Shown here one piece after another: positions 1-7,378 of a stretch of DNA of 64,000 nucleotides (its first letter is position 1; every line of letters starts with the position of its first letter). Below the pieces are notes generated by a model that ran no database searches, had not been told where the DNA came from, and saw only the letters and a list, made by a program, of their open reading frames with translations. The translations under genes and the position numbers were made by a program. Origin of the DNA: Actinoplanes nipponensis (GTDB taxonomy: Bacteria; Actinomycetota; Actinomycetes; Mycobacteriales; Micromonosporaceae); contig NZ_BOMQ01000051.1 of assembly GCF_016862275.1 (NCBI RefSeq), positions 1-64,000 on the forward strand. The letters run 5' to 3'.

Positions 1-702
1 ACCACGCAGGTCTCGGTCGACGTGGACCGGACCGCCCCGGTGATCACGCCGACCGTGCAGGGCCGGCCCAACGGCGCCGGCTGGTACAACACCGCCCCCA
101 CGGTCACCTTCCAGTGCGCCGACGCGGTCTCGGCCGTGGCCCTCTGCCCCGCCGCCCAGGTGGTGTCCACCGACGGTACGGGCACCGTCGTGGCGGGCGA
201 CGCCGCGGACCGGGCCGGCAACACCGCCTCGGCCGAGGTCAAGGTCAACGTCGACCGGACCGCGCCGGTCACGACCGTCGTGGGCGTCGCCGAGGGCGCC
301 GTGTACGCCTCCGACGCGGTGCCGACCGCCTCCTGCCGGACCACCGACCAGGGTTCGGGCGCGGCGCTGGAGCCGAAGCCGCTCGTCACCACGGCGGCCA
401 ACGGCAAGCAGACCGTGCTCTGCGCGGCGGCCGTGGACAAGGCCGGCAACCAGGGCGCCGACGCCGCCGTCACGTACACGGTGACCACGAGCCTCGGCAC
501 GCTGCGGGACCTCACCCACGAGTACCTCGCCGGCGCGCCGGCCGCGACCGTCCAGACCTTCGACAAGGCCCTGGACAAGCGCAACCTGGTCCCCTACATG
601 GCCGAGGTGATCATCCACTCGAGCGGGCGCAAGGCGGTCCTGACCCAGAAGCAGGCGGCGACGCTGCTCAGCTGGGCGGTGGTGCTCGACGCGCGCCGCT
701 GA
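1..702 (+). CDS. C-terminal part of a secreted protein with Ig-like repeats (5' end outside window)
   Basis: The reading frame is open from base 1, so only the last 233 residues are present. The GTG at 22 is internal, not a start. Two repeat units are visible, each beginning VDRTAP and holding paired cysteines and an AxDxAGN motif (AGDAADRAGN, AAAVDKAGN). This is typical of bacterial Ig-like or chitobiase-type beta-sandwich domains on extracellular glycosidases and adhesins. The last 75 residues (from about TLRDLTHEYLAG) are helical and resemble the FIMAH-type tail found at the end of some secreted hydrolases. The catalytic part, if any, lies upstream and cannot be named. A strong hairpin follows the stop. 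Confidence 0.75.
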   Translation, partial: TTQVSVDVDRTAPVITPTVQGRPNGAGWYNTAPTVTFQCADAVSAVALCPAAQVVSTDGTGTVVAGDAADRAGNTASAEVKVNVDRTAPVTTVVGVAEGAVYASDAVPTASCRTTDQGSGAALEPKPLVTTAANGKQTVLCAAAVDKAGNQGADAAVTYTVTTSLGTLRDLTHEYLAGAPAATVQTFDKALDKRNLVPYMAEVIIHSSGRKAVLTQKQAATLLSWAVVLDARR

Positions 703-723
703 CCAAGCGCACCGCACGGTGTA

Positions 724-762
724 CGGCAGCGCCGGGGCTCGTCACGAGCCCCGGCGCTGCCG
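724..762. terminator. Bidirectional 18-bp hairpin terminator with a stop codon in its loop
   Basis: An 18-bp perfect stem (724-741 with 745-762) encloses a 3-nt loop TCA at 742-744. It lies 21 nt after the plus-strand gene ending at 702. The loop is itself the TGA stop of the minus-strand EEP gene, so the left half of the stem is downstream of that stop and the right half encodes its last residues. It can serve both convergent genes. There is no U-tract, as is common in high-GC actinomycetes. Confidence 0.8.
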
Positions 763-1476
763 CGTCGGGTCCGGCGCCGGCCCGGCCCGGAGGGTGACGA
801 CCACGGGGAGGTGGTCGGAGCCGACCGCGGGGGCGACGGCCGCGGTGACGGCGGTGATCCCGGGGCCGAGCAGCACGTGGTCGATCTGGGCGACCGGCCG
901 GTGCGCCGGCCAGGTCCGGCCGCGCAGCGCCGGGCGGTACGGCCGGGCCAGCAGCACGGTCGGCCGGCACATGTTGAGGTCCCCGGCGATGACGGTCGGC
1001 CCGGCCGGGGCCGGCAACGCGGCCAGGAGCCGGCGCAACTGGCTCGGACCACGGGTGAGCCGGTGGGTCAGGTGGACGTTCACCACCCTCAGCCCGGGGA
1101 ACGTGACGACCTGGGCCAGCCGGGCGCCCACCGGGTCGCGGGCCGCCGTGCCGAGCGGCACGGTGGCGCAGTGCTGCCAGGGCACCCGGCTGAGCACGGC
1201 CAGACCCCAGGCTCCCCGCTCGCCGGCGGCGGCGCCGCCGGCGATCCGCAGCTCGCCCAGCGACCGGCCGGTGACCATGTCGAGCTCGGCGACGTGCGGA
1301 TAGCCGCAGTCGGCCGCGGCCGCCGCGGCGATGCTCGCGGCGCGGCCGGTCCGCCAGTTCTCCTGCACGACGACCACGTCGGTGTCGAGGGCGGCGAGGG
1401 CGTTCTTCACCGGGTACGCGACGCCGTGCCGGTCGAGACCGCAGTGCAGATTGAGGCTGGCGAGGCTCAGGGTCAC
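742..1476 (-). CDS. Endonuclease/exonuclease/phosphatase (EEP) family protein
   Basis: A 244-residue metal-dependent phosphodiesterase or phosphatase of the EEP (DNase I-like) fold. Family motifs appear in order: an N-terminal LASLNLHCG strand, the metal-binding Glu in VVVQENW, the VVNVHL strand with its catalytic-type His, GDLNMCRP, and the C-terminal SDHLPVVV. The size is that of a single-domain EEP enzyme, with no signal peptide or membrane segment. The GTG at 1476 is chosen because an AAGGGGAG ribosome site sits just upstream; longer in-frame versions lack one. The substrate (nucleic acid, phosphoinositide or other) cannot be told. The gene converges on the preceding Ig-repeat gene and diverges from the next. 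Confidence 0.75.
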   Translation of the reverse strand: MTLSLASLNLHCGLDRHGVAYPVKNALAALDTDVVVVQENWRTGRAASIAAAAAADCGYPHVAELDMVTGRSLGELRIAGGAAAGERGAWGLAVLSRVPWQHCATVPLGTAARDPVGARLAQVVTFPGLRVVNVHLTHRLTRGPSQLRRLLAALPAPAGPTVIAGDLNMCRPTVLLARPYRPALRGRTWPAHRPVAQIDHVLLGPGITAVTAAVAPAVGSDHLPVVVTLRAGPAPDPTRQRRGS

Positions 1477-1624
1477 GTCGAGCTCCCCTTCGCGCCTCCA
1501 CTGCCGGAACGCCCCGCGGCCGAGCCTAGCCGGATCATGGCTCCCGCGAGGGCGGAACGAGGCGATGCTGAAGGTGGTCGGCCAAGCGCCCCCGCGGTCG
1601 CCCGCGCGCTCATACGCTGATGGT

Positions 1625-2167
1625 GTGCACACGATCCTCAGTACGGGCAGCCGGTTGGATCCGGGCGTCACGCTTCCGGAGGGTGCCGGCCTGACGATGG
1701 TCACCGGGGCGCCGGTGGAGTTGCTGATAGCGCTGAGTCGCCCGCATGAGCTTGAGGTCCAAGCGGTCACGGCGGCGCCGACCCGATTCGCGTGGGTCGA
1801 CGCCGGCGCCGCGGCGGTGCTGTTGTACCGCCTCGGCCCGGTGTTGCCGTGGGCACAGGTGACGTTCCATCCCCATCTGGTTCCGGCCGCGGAGGGGCCG
1901 GCCGGGTTCGACGACACGTACGGGGTGCGGATCGTGCTGGTCGACCGGGACAGCCGGGTGGTCCGGGCGGTGCACCGGGTCCGGTGGCCGGCCGACTTCG
2001 TCTCGGTGGTGCAGGAGTCGGTGGCCAGGATGCAGGAGGCGCCGTTCAACCGTCTGACCCATGAGTATGCCGTCGCCGCGTTGCACCGCCGGTACCCGAC
2101 GGCGGAGGATCTGGTGGTCGACCGGGCTGAAGCGCACTGCATCGCCGCACCGATCCGGGCGGGGTGA
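1625..2167 (+). CDS. Hypothetical protein, probably leaderless
   Basis: A 180-residue soluble protein that I do not recognise. It has no signal peptide, membrane span or familiar motif. The middle is rich in beta-type sequence (VTMVTGAPVELLIALSR, VLLYRLGPVLPWAQVTFHPH) and the C-terminal third is helical, ending near HRRYPTAEDLVVDRAEAH. The GTG at 1625 is preceded at the right distance by a TACGCT -10 hexamer (1613-1618), so transcription would start on the start codon. An ATG at 1565 in the same frame is the alternative. It diverges from the EEP gene and is followed 122 nt later by the radical SAM gene. Confidence 0.6.
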   Translation: MHTILSTGSRLDPGVTLPEGAGLTMVTGAPVELLIALSRPHELEVQAVTAAPTRFAWVDAGAAAVLLYRLGPVLPWAQVTFHPHLVPAAEGPAGFDDTYGVRIVLVDRDSRVVRAVHRVRWPADFVSVVQESVARMQEAPFNRLTHEYAVAALHRRYPTAEDLVVDRAEAHCIAAPIRAG

Positions 2168-2289
2168 GCGTCCGCAGCCGCTACCGACCGCCGCATCCCG
2201 CGGAACAGGCTGTCGCCCGGTGCGACGGTCGAGCAGGCCGATCCGGGCCGCAGTCGGGATCACGCTCCACGAACTGACAGAATCGCCGG

Positions 2290-3636
2290 ATGAGTGGTCC
2301 TGAACTGGTCTTGGTGCTGCGCTACCGCAAGGCGGTGACGTACGGCTTCCACGTGCTTCTCGGCGCCTTGGAACAGCACGGGACAACCACTCGATACGAA
2401 GTCCGCTTCGGCGAGACCCCCGCATCGACCGCCGAGCACATCCGGGCCGCGCTCGCCACCGGCGCCAAGGTGCTCGTCCTCTGGTCCTTCTACTCCCCCG
2501 ACGCCGCCGCACTCGCAGAAGAGCTCGCTCTCGTCCGCCGGCTGGCGGACGGCCCGTCCGTGCTCCACATCGCCGGCGGCGTCCACGCCACCGCCGAGCC
2601 GGTGCAGACCCTGGACGCCGGCTGGGACATCGCGGCGGTCGGCGAGGGAGAGACCACCCTGCTCAAGCTCGTCGACGCCGTCGGCGCGCCCACCGGCATC
2701 ACGGGCCTGGTCTACCGCGACGCCGCCGGCGACATCATCAAGACCGGCCGTCCCGAGCGGCGGCCGCTCGACGACTTCCGCGGCTTCTCCCTCCGATGGG
2801 ACCGCTTCAACGCCCTCGAAATCACGAGAGGCTGCGTCTTCTCATGTCGGTTCTGCCAGACCCCGTTCATGTTCTCCGCGAAGTTCCGCCACCGCAGCGT
2901 GGCCGACGTCCGCTGGCACGTCGACCGGATGCGCGAGCGCGGCCTGCGCGACGTCCGCTTCATCACCCCGACGGCGCTGTCGTACGGCAGCCAGACCGAC
3001 GAGCCGAACCTGGCCGCCGTGGAGGACCTGCTGGCCTCCTGCCACGAGGGGATCGGACCGCGCGGACGGGTGTTCTTCGGCTCCTTCCCCAGCGAGATCC
3101 GCCCGGAACACGTGAGCCGTGAGGCGCTGCGCCTGGTCCGGCGCTACTGCGCGAACACCAACATCATCGTGGGCGCGCAGTCCGGCTCGGACCGCGTGCT
3201 GGCCGCGGCCAAACGCGGCCACGACGTCGAGCAGGTCCGGCGGGCCGCCCGGCTGGCCATCGAGGAGGGCTTCCGGATCAACGTCGACATGATCTTCGGG
3301 ATGCCCGGCGAGGACCACGCCGACGTGCAGGCGTCGCTGTCGCTGGCCCGCGAGCTGGCGGAGCTGGGGGCCCGCATCCACGCGCACACGTTCATGCCGC
3401 TGCCGGGCACGCCCTGGCGCGACGCGCCGGCCGGCGACGTGGACCCGGAGACCGTCCGGGAGGTGGACCGGCTGTCGCAGCGGGGCGCGCTGTACGGGCA
3501 CTGGCAGCGGCAACGCGACCACGCCCACCGGCTGGCGGCCGCGGCGCAGGCCTACCCGCGGCCGGGCCGCAGCCGGACCCTGCTGCCGGTGGTCACGCCC
3601 GCCGACCCGGCGGTTCCCGACCAGGGTGGCCGCTGA
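2290..3636 (+). CDS. B12-binding domain / radical SAM enzyme (MJ_1487-like)
   Basis: A 448-residue protein with an N-terminal cobalamin-binding-like Rossmann region (about 1-130, including VLVLWSFYSPDA and HIAGGVHATAEP) and a radical SAM core from about 175. The [4Fe-4S] cysteines are CVFSCRFC (C182, C186, C189), the CxxxCxxC pattern. GMPGEDHADV and GAQSGSDRVL match later parts of the SAM barrel. The layout fits the MJ_1487-type B12/radical SAM family, whose reaction is not established. The start is ATG 2290, with a CAGAAT -10-like hexamer 7 nt upstream and no ribosome site, so it may be leaderless. No obvious substrate peptide or partner gene is adjacent. It converges on the PLP enzyme gene. 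Confidence 0.85.
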   Translation: MSGPELVLVLRYRKAVTYGFHVLLGALEQHGTTTRYEVRFGETPASTAEHIRAALATGAKVLVLWSFYSPDAAALAEELALVRRLADGPSVLHIAGGVHATAEPVQTLDAGWDIAAVGEGETTLLKLVDAVGAPTGITGLVYRDAAGDIIKTGRPERRPLDDFRGFSLRWDRFNALEITRGCVFSCRFCQTPFMFSAKFRHRSVADVRWHVDRMRERGLRDVRFITPTALSYGSQTDEPNLAAVEDLLASCHEGIGPRGRVFFGSFPSEIRPEHVSREALRLVRRYCANTNIIVGAQSGSDRVLAAAKRGHDVEQVRRAARLAIEEGFRINVDMIFGMPGEDHADVQASLSLARELAELGARIHAHTFMPLPGTPWRDAPAGDVDPETVREVDRLSQRGALYGHWQRQRDHAHRLAAAAQAYPRPGRSRTLLPVVTPADPAVPDQGGR

Positions 3637-3683
3637 GCGCACGCGGACGGCGGCACACCGGCCCGTGCACCGGAGGGACCGCC

Positions 3684-4802
3684 TCAGCGCTCGTCCAGCA
3701 GCCGCCCGACGGCGTCCCCCGCCTTCAGCGCCGACCCGGTCAGCACCACCACCGCCGTCTCCCCGGCCCGCAGCGTCCCCCGGCGCCGGAACTCCCGGAT
3801 CGCCGGCACCACGATCGCGCTGGTCGGCTCGGCGTACAGGCCGCGGCCGGCCAGCTCGAAGGTCGCCGGCGCGATGTCGGCCTCGGCGACCGCGGCCAGG
3901 TCGCCGCCGGATTCGCGGATCGCCGCGAGCACCTCCCGGTCGCGGACCGGCATCGCGATCGCCGTGCCCTCGGCGACCGTCGGACGCCACGGGCCGGGTG
4001 CGACCGTGGCCGCGCCGGCCGCGAAGGCGGCGACCAACGGGCTGCAGTGCGCGGGCTGGGCCACCAGCAGGCGGGGCCGGTGGCCGATGGCGCCGGAGCG
4101 CAGCAGCTCACCGAAGCCCAGGTGGCAGCCGAGCACCAGGCTGCCGGCCCCGGCCGGCAGCACGACCGCGTCCGGCGCGCGGAAGCCCAGGTCCTCCCAG
4201 ATCTCGTACGCCAGCAGCTTGGTGCCCTGCAGGAAGTACGGGTGCCAGTTGTGGCTGGCGTAGTACGTCGAGGCCGAACGGCGTACCGCCTCGTCCGCGG
4301 TGGCCTGGCGGCTGCCCGGGACCAGCTCGACCGTCGCGCCGTGCGTCCGGCTCTGCCGGATCTTCGCCGGGGACGTGGACTCCGGGGCCAGGATCGTCGC
4401 CCGGATGCCGGCGGCCGCGGCGTACGCGGCCACCGACGAGCCGCCGTTGCCGCTGCTGTCCTCGAGCATCTCGGTGACGCCCTGCGCGGCCAGCACCGAC
4501 ATCATCACGGTGGTGCCGCGGTCCTTGAAGCTCGCGGTCGGGTTGAACCATTCGGGCTTGACCGCCAGCGGCACGCCGTCGAGGGTGAGGTCCAGCAGCG
4601 GGGTGCACCCCTCGCCGAGGGTGACCGGCCGGTCGAGGGGGTACGGCAGCGCGGCCGCGTACCGCCACTGGGAGCGGACGGCGCCGTCCACGTCGTCGCG
4701 GGTGATGCCGGGCAGCGGCTCGACCAGCAGCGGGGAGCCGTCGTCACCGCGCCAGCGCGGCTCGTCGAGGGGGTAACGGCGGCCGGCCCGGTCCACAAGC
4801 AT
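3684..4802 (-). CDS. Threonine synthase-like PLP-dependent enzyme
   Basis: A 372-residue fold-type II PLP enzyme. The cofactor lysine is K93 in PTASFKDRG, the hallmark of threonine synthase and relatives. It is followed by SSGNGGSSVAAYAAAAG, where phosphate-binding residues lie, and a VLPAGAGSLVLG glycine-rich loop. Threonine synthase converts O-phosphohomoserine to threonine. Nothing here links the gene to hom or thrB, so a related beta-elimination or replacement role is equally possible. The N-terminal 60 residues are an unusual short lead-in (RRYPLDEPRWRGDDGSPL), similar to the rubredoxin-like leader of some family members but without cysteines. It is divergent from the CIRCE-controlled hsp20 gene. 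Confidence 0.8.
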   Translation of the reverse strand: MLVDRAGRRYPLDEPRWRGDDGSPLLVEPLPGITRDDVDGAVRSQWRYAAALPYPLDRPVTLGEGCTPLLDLTLDGVPLAVKPEWFNPTASFKDRGTTVMMSVLAAQGVTEMLEDSSGNGGSSVAAYAAAAGIRATILAPESTSPAKIRQSRTHGATVELVPGSRQATADEAVRRSASTYYASHNWHPYFLQGTKLLAYEIWEDLGFRAPDAVVLPAGAGSLVLGCHLGFGELLRSGAIGHRPRLLVAQPAHCSPLVAAFAAGAATVAPGPWRPTVAEGTAIAMPVRDREVLAAIRESGGDLAAVAEADIAPATFELAGRGLYAEPTSAIVVPAIREFRRRGTLRAGETAVVVLTGSALKAGDAVGRLLDER

Positions 4803-4842
4803 GACCCGATCCTGCCAGAGCCGGATTTTCTCCCGGAAGCGC

Positions 4843-4869
4843 TTGGCACTCCGCCGGCGGCAGTGCTAA
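4843..4869 (+). promoter_or_regulatory. CIRCE element (HrcA operator) upstream of hsp20
   Basis: The arms TTGGCACTC (4843-4851) and CAGTGCTAA (4861-4869) are separated by exactly 9 nt. The known consensus is TTAGCACTC-N9-GAGTGCTAA, so 16 of 18 positions agree. The TTGGCA and the CTAAAA ending the element are spaced 17 nt apart and could be the -35 and -10 boxes, placing the operator on the promoter. The hsp20 start is about 140 nt downstream. Confidence 0.82.
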
Positions 4870-5006
4870 AAATGTCTTGTCGCTGCTGCTCATCGCGGTG
4901 ATGGACCACCACGACGGGCGGTGCGACCTCGGCAGAGTTGATCTGTTAGCCGAGCGCCACGCGCCCGCCGGACAGGCCGGCGGGCCCCGTCGAGGAGGTG
5001 GATTCC

Positions 5007-5459
5007 GTGGTGCTGACTTTCGATCCTTTCCGTGAGTTCGACCGGCTGGCCGGGCAGGTGTTCGGCGGCCCGGCGGGCGGCGCGGCCACCCTGGCGATGC
5101 CCATGGACCTGTACCGCTCGGGGGACCATTTCGTCCTGCACTGCGACCTGGCCGGTGTCGACCCCGGCTCGGTGCAGGTGGACGTCGACGGCAAGGTGCT
5201 GACGATCCGCGCGGAGCGCAGCGCCCGCACCGACAACGACGTCCAGTGGGTACGCCGCGAACGCGCCACCGGCACCTTCGAGCGCCGGCTCACCCTGGGT
5301 GACGGTCTCGACCTCGACAAGATCGCCGCCACCTGGCAGGACGGGGTCCTGACCCTGACCATCCCGGTGGCCGAGGCCGCCAAGCCGAGGCGCATCGCGA
5401 TCAGCACCGGCGCCACCGCCCGGGCCGAGGAGGCCGCTCCGGCGCTCGCCGGCTCCTGA
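5007..5459 (+). CDS. Hsp20/alpha-crystallin small heat shock protein
   Basis: A 150-residue ATP-independent holdase chaperone. A short N-terminal arm (VLTFDPFREFDRLAGQVFG) precedes the alpha-crystallin domain (about residues 30-130). The domain opens with MPMDLYRSGDHFVLHCDLAGVDPGS, contains RRERATGTFERRLTLG, and ends near GVLTLTIPVAE, the conserved G-V-L-x-L/I-x-I/V-P motif. The ribosome site GAGGAGGT (4992-4999) fits GTG 5007 or 5010; the in-frame GTG at 4998 overlaps the ribosome site and is unlikely. A 9-bp hairpin (4963-4985) sits just upstream of the ribosome site. The CIRCE element implies heat induction by release of HrcA. Confidence 0.9.
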   Translation: MVLTFDPFREFDRLAGQVFGGPAGGAATLAMPMDLYRSGDHFVLHCDLAGVDPGSVQVDVDGKVLTIRAERSARTDNDVQWVRRERATGTFERRLTLGDGLDLDKIAATWQDGVLTLTIPVAEAAKPRRIAISTGATARAEEAAPALAGS

Positions 5460-5475
5460 CCTGCTCCTCCCGAAC

Positions 5476-5503
5476 GCCCGGCGGGCGGCGACGCCCGCCG
5501 GGC
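5476..5503 (+). terminator. Hairpin terminator after hsp20
   Basis: A 12-bp perfect GC stem (5476-5487 with 5492-5503) with loop GCGA begins 17 nt after the hsp20 stop. It lacks a U-tract. It is also the first of the GC-rich palindromes that fill the following spacer. Confidence 0.7.
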
Positions 5504-5520
5504 ACCCGGCACCGAACCAC

Positions 5521-5825
5521 CCACGACCGGCCGCCCGGAAGGCGATGCGCCGCCCGGGCGGGCCGAGCCACGACCGGCCGCCCGGAAGGCGATGCGCCGC
5601 CCGGGACAGCGGCCGGGAACCCGGCAGGCTGGCCTTCGGCCGGGCGGTGCGCCCACCGGACGGCGAGCCGCGCCCGGGAACGCGAGCCACACCCTCGCAA
5701 CGGCTGCCGGGCGAGCGGTTGCGCCGCCCGGCAGCAGCCTCACCGCACCGCAGGTCACGCACGACCACGACCCCGGTCCGGCGGGCGGTGCGCCCGCCGG
5801 ACCACGCGCCGCCCCGGGGCGGCGC
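5521..5825. repeat. Palindrome-rich spacer with a 38-bp direct repeat
   Basis: This is the non-coding gap between hsp20 (ends 5459) and the GGDEF gene (starts 5875). A 38-bp block at 5521-5558 is repeated exactly at 5568-5605. Further on, a 13-bp perfect stem with loop GTG spans 5775-5803, and a perfect 20-bp palindrome of only G and C lies at 5806-5825. A shared core, GGGCGGTGCGCCC followed by RCCGGA, occurs at about 5642 and 5784. No gene-like codon pattern is seen; the long open frame through it is low-complexity Arg/Pro/Gly. It may be a REP-like family of hairpin elements. Confidence 0.65.
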
Positions 5826-5874
5826 CCCGGCCCGGACCCTCAGAACGGGCCGGAACGCGCCGATAGGCGGGGAC

Positions 5875-7377
5875 GTGCAGGTACACCCCGGAGTCGCCGA
5901 GGCCACGATCGAGTCGCTGATCGCGGACATCTACGTGCGTCACGACGGGATGGCCGGCCGGGCCCGTGAGCTGATCCGGGCGGCGAGCGCCGCCGGCGAC
6001 GCCCGGCACGCCGCTCTGGGCCGGCTGGTGCTGGCCGAGCTGGACAACCGCGGCGGGCGGGTCGCCGAGGGGGTCCGGCAGGCGCGGGACATCCTGGCCG
6101 CCGGCGACGACCGGGTGGTCATCGCGCACGCCCACGCCGTGGTCGCCGGCGGGCTGTGGCGGGCCGGCGACAACGCCGAGGCGGTACGGCACGCGTACCA
6201 GGCCGACCGGATGCTCACCGACGGCGACCCGCTCGCCCTGCGGGTGGACCACGCGATCATCCTGGCGCTGCAGGTCAACGACCAGCGGATCGGCGGCATC
6301 TCGCACAGCGAGTTCGAGGCCGCGCAGCAGCTCGCCGACGCCTGCGGGCGGCCGGCGCTGATCCTGGCCAACCTGAACAACTGGGCCTGGTGTGCCTACT
6401 CCCACGGGGATCTGGACAGCGCCGCCGCGCTGGTCGAGCGGATGCGCTCGCACAGCGACCGCAGCGGGGAGCCGCTCAACGCCTCCTGCGCCGACACCGT
6501 GGCGCGCATCCTGCTGGAGACCGGCCGGCCGCGGGACGCCACGCTGGTGATCGAGGAGGCCATCGCGCGCGCCGCGCCGACCGACTCGGACGCGATCCCG
6601 GCCGCGCTGATGACCCTGGCCGACATCCAGCGCCGGGACGGCAACACCGGCACGGCGATGCGGACGCTGGCCAAGTGCCGGGAGATCGCCGCCCGGGACC
6701 GGCTGGGCGACGTCGACGCGCTGGCCCTGCGGATGCTGGCCGGCTGCCACGCCGAGCTGGGCGACTTCGAGGCCGCGTACCGGGAGATGGTCGACTTCCA
6801 CGAGGCCTGGACCGTGCGCCGCACCGAGCAGAGCGAGGTCATGGCCCGGGTCACGCACGCGCAGTTCGCCGTCGACGAGGCCCACCGCAACACCGAGCTG
6901 TTCCGCGAGATGGCCGAGCGGGACGCGCTCACCGGGCTGTGGAACCGGCGCCGGTCCGACGCGCGGCTGGCCGCGGTGCTGGCGGCGGGCGCGCCGGCCG
7001 CCGTCGCGCTGCTCGACCTGGACCACTTCAAGCAGATCAACGACACCCACACCCACGCCGTCGGCGACCTCGTGCTGTGCCGGGTCGCGGAGATCCTGCA
7101 GGCGGTGCCCGGGCACGCCGGCCGGCACGGCGGCGAGGAGTTCTTCCTGGTGCTGGACACCGGCCTGGCCGCCGCGGCGCGGACCTGCGAGGCGCTGCGG
7201 GCGGCCGTGGCCGGCTACGACTGGCCGGCCGTGGCCCCCGGCCTGCGGGTGACCACCAGCATCGGGCTCACCGCGGTGCGCGCCGACGACGACGCGCACA
7301 CGGTCGTCCGGCGCGCCGACGAGCACCTCTACGCGGCCAAGCGCGCCGGCCGGAACCGGCTGGTCAGCGACCGCTGA
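5875..7377 (+). CDS. TPR-like/GGDEF diguanylate cyclase
   Basis: A 500-residue cytoplasmic protein predicted to make cyclic di-GMP from two GTP. Residues 1-330 are all-helical and repeat-like (AARELIRAASAAGDARHA, ADTVARILLETGRPRDATLVIEEA), consistent with a TPR sensor array. The C-terminal 165 residues are a GGDEF domain with RDALTGLWNRRR, DLDHFKQIND and the signature GGEEF at about residues 419-423. The G-G-E-E-F form is catalytically competent in the family. No inhibitory-site RxxD is seen just before the signature. GTG 5875 is chosen because the upstream frame is low-complexity repeat. The 3' end overlaps the convergent DUF5995 gene by 14 bp. Confidence 0.88.
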   Translation: MQVHPGVAEATIESLIADIYVRHDGMAGRARELIRAASAAGDARHAALGRLVLAELDNRGGRVAEGVRQARDILAAGDDRVVIAHAHAVVAGGLWRAGDNAEAVRHAYQADRMLTDGDPLALRVDHAIILALQVNDQRIGGISHSEFEAAQQLADACGRPALILANLNNWAWCAYSHGDLDSAAALVERMRSHSDRSGEPLNASCADTVARILLETGRPRDATLVIEEAIARAAPTDSDAIPAALMTLADIQRRDGNTGTAMRTLAKCREIAARDRLGDVDALALRMLAGCHAELGDFEAAYREMVDFHEAWTVRRTEQSEVMARVTHAQFAVDEAHRNTELFREMAERDALTGLWNRRRSDARLAAVLAAGAPAAVALLDLDHFKQINDTHTHAVGDLVLCRVAEILQAVPGHAGRHGGEEFFLVLDTGLAAAARTCEALRAAVAGYDWPAVAPGLRVTTSIGLTAVRADDDAHTVVRRADEHLYAAKRAGRNRLVSDR

Positions 7378-7378
7378 C
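7363..7378. terminator. Short palindrome holding both convergent stop codons
   Basis: GTCAGCG and CGCTGAC face each other around two bases (7363-7369, 7372-7378). The plus-strand TGA (7375-7377) and the minus-strand TGA (7364-7366) both lie inside. With a realistic 4-nt loop it is a 6-bp stem, so it is weak as a terminator on its own. Confidence 0.4.

Noticed and set aside
114..797. Long plus-strand frame rich in Arg and Gly overlapping the Ig-repeat gene
   Set aside because: It is a frame-shifted shadow of the 1-702 gene: low-complexity RRGRGR composition with no motif and no ribosome site.
3684..4802. Threonine biosynthesis operon
   Set aside because: The enzyme is threonine-synthase-like, but no homoserine dehydrogenase or kinase gene is adjacent and the nearest second PLP gene is a degradative dehydratase on another transcript.
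4963..4985. RNA thermometer in the hsp20 leader
   Set aside because: A 9-bp GC hairpin lies just upstream of the ribosome site but does not cover it, and it is too stable to melt at physiological heat-shock temperatures. CIRCE explains the regulation better.
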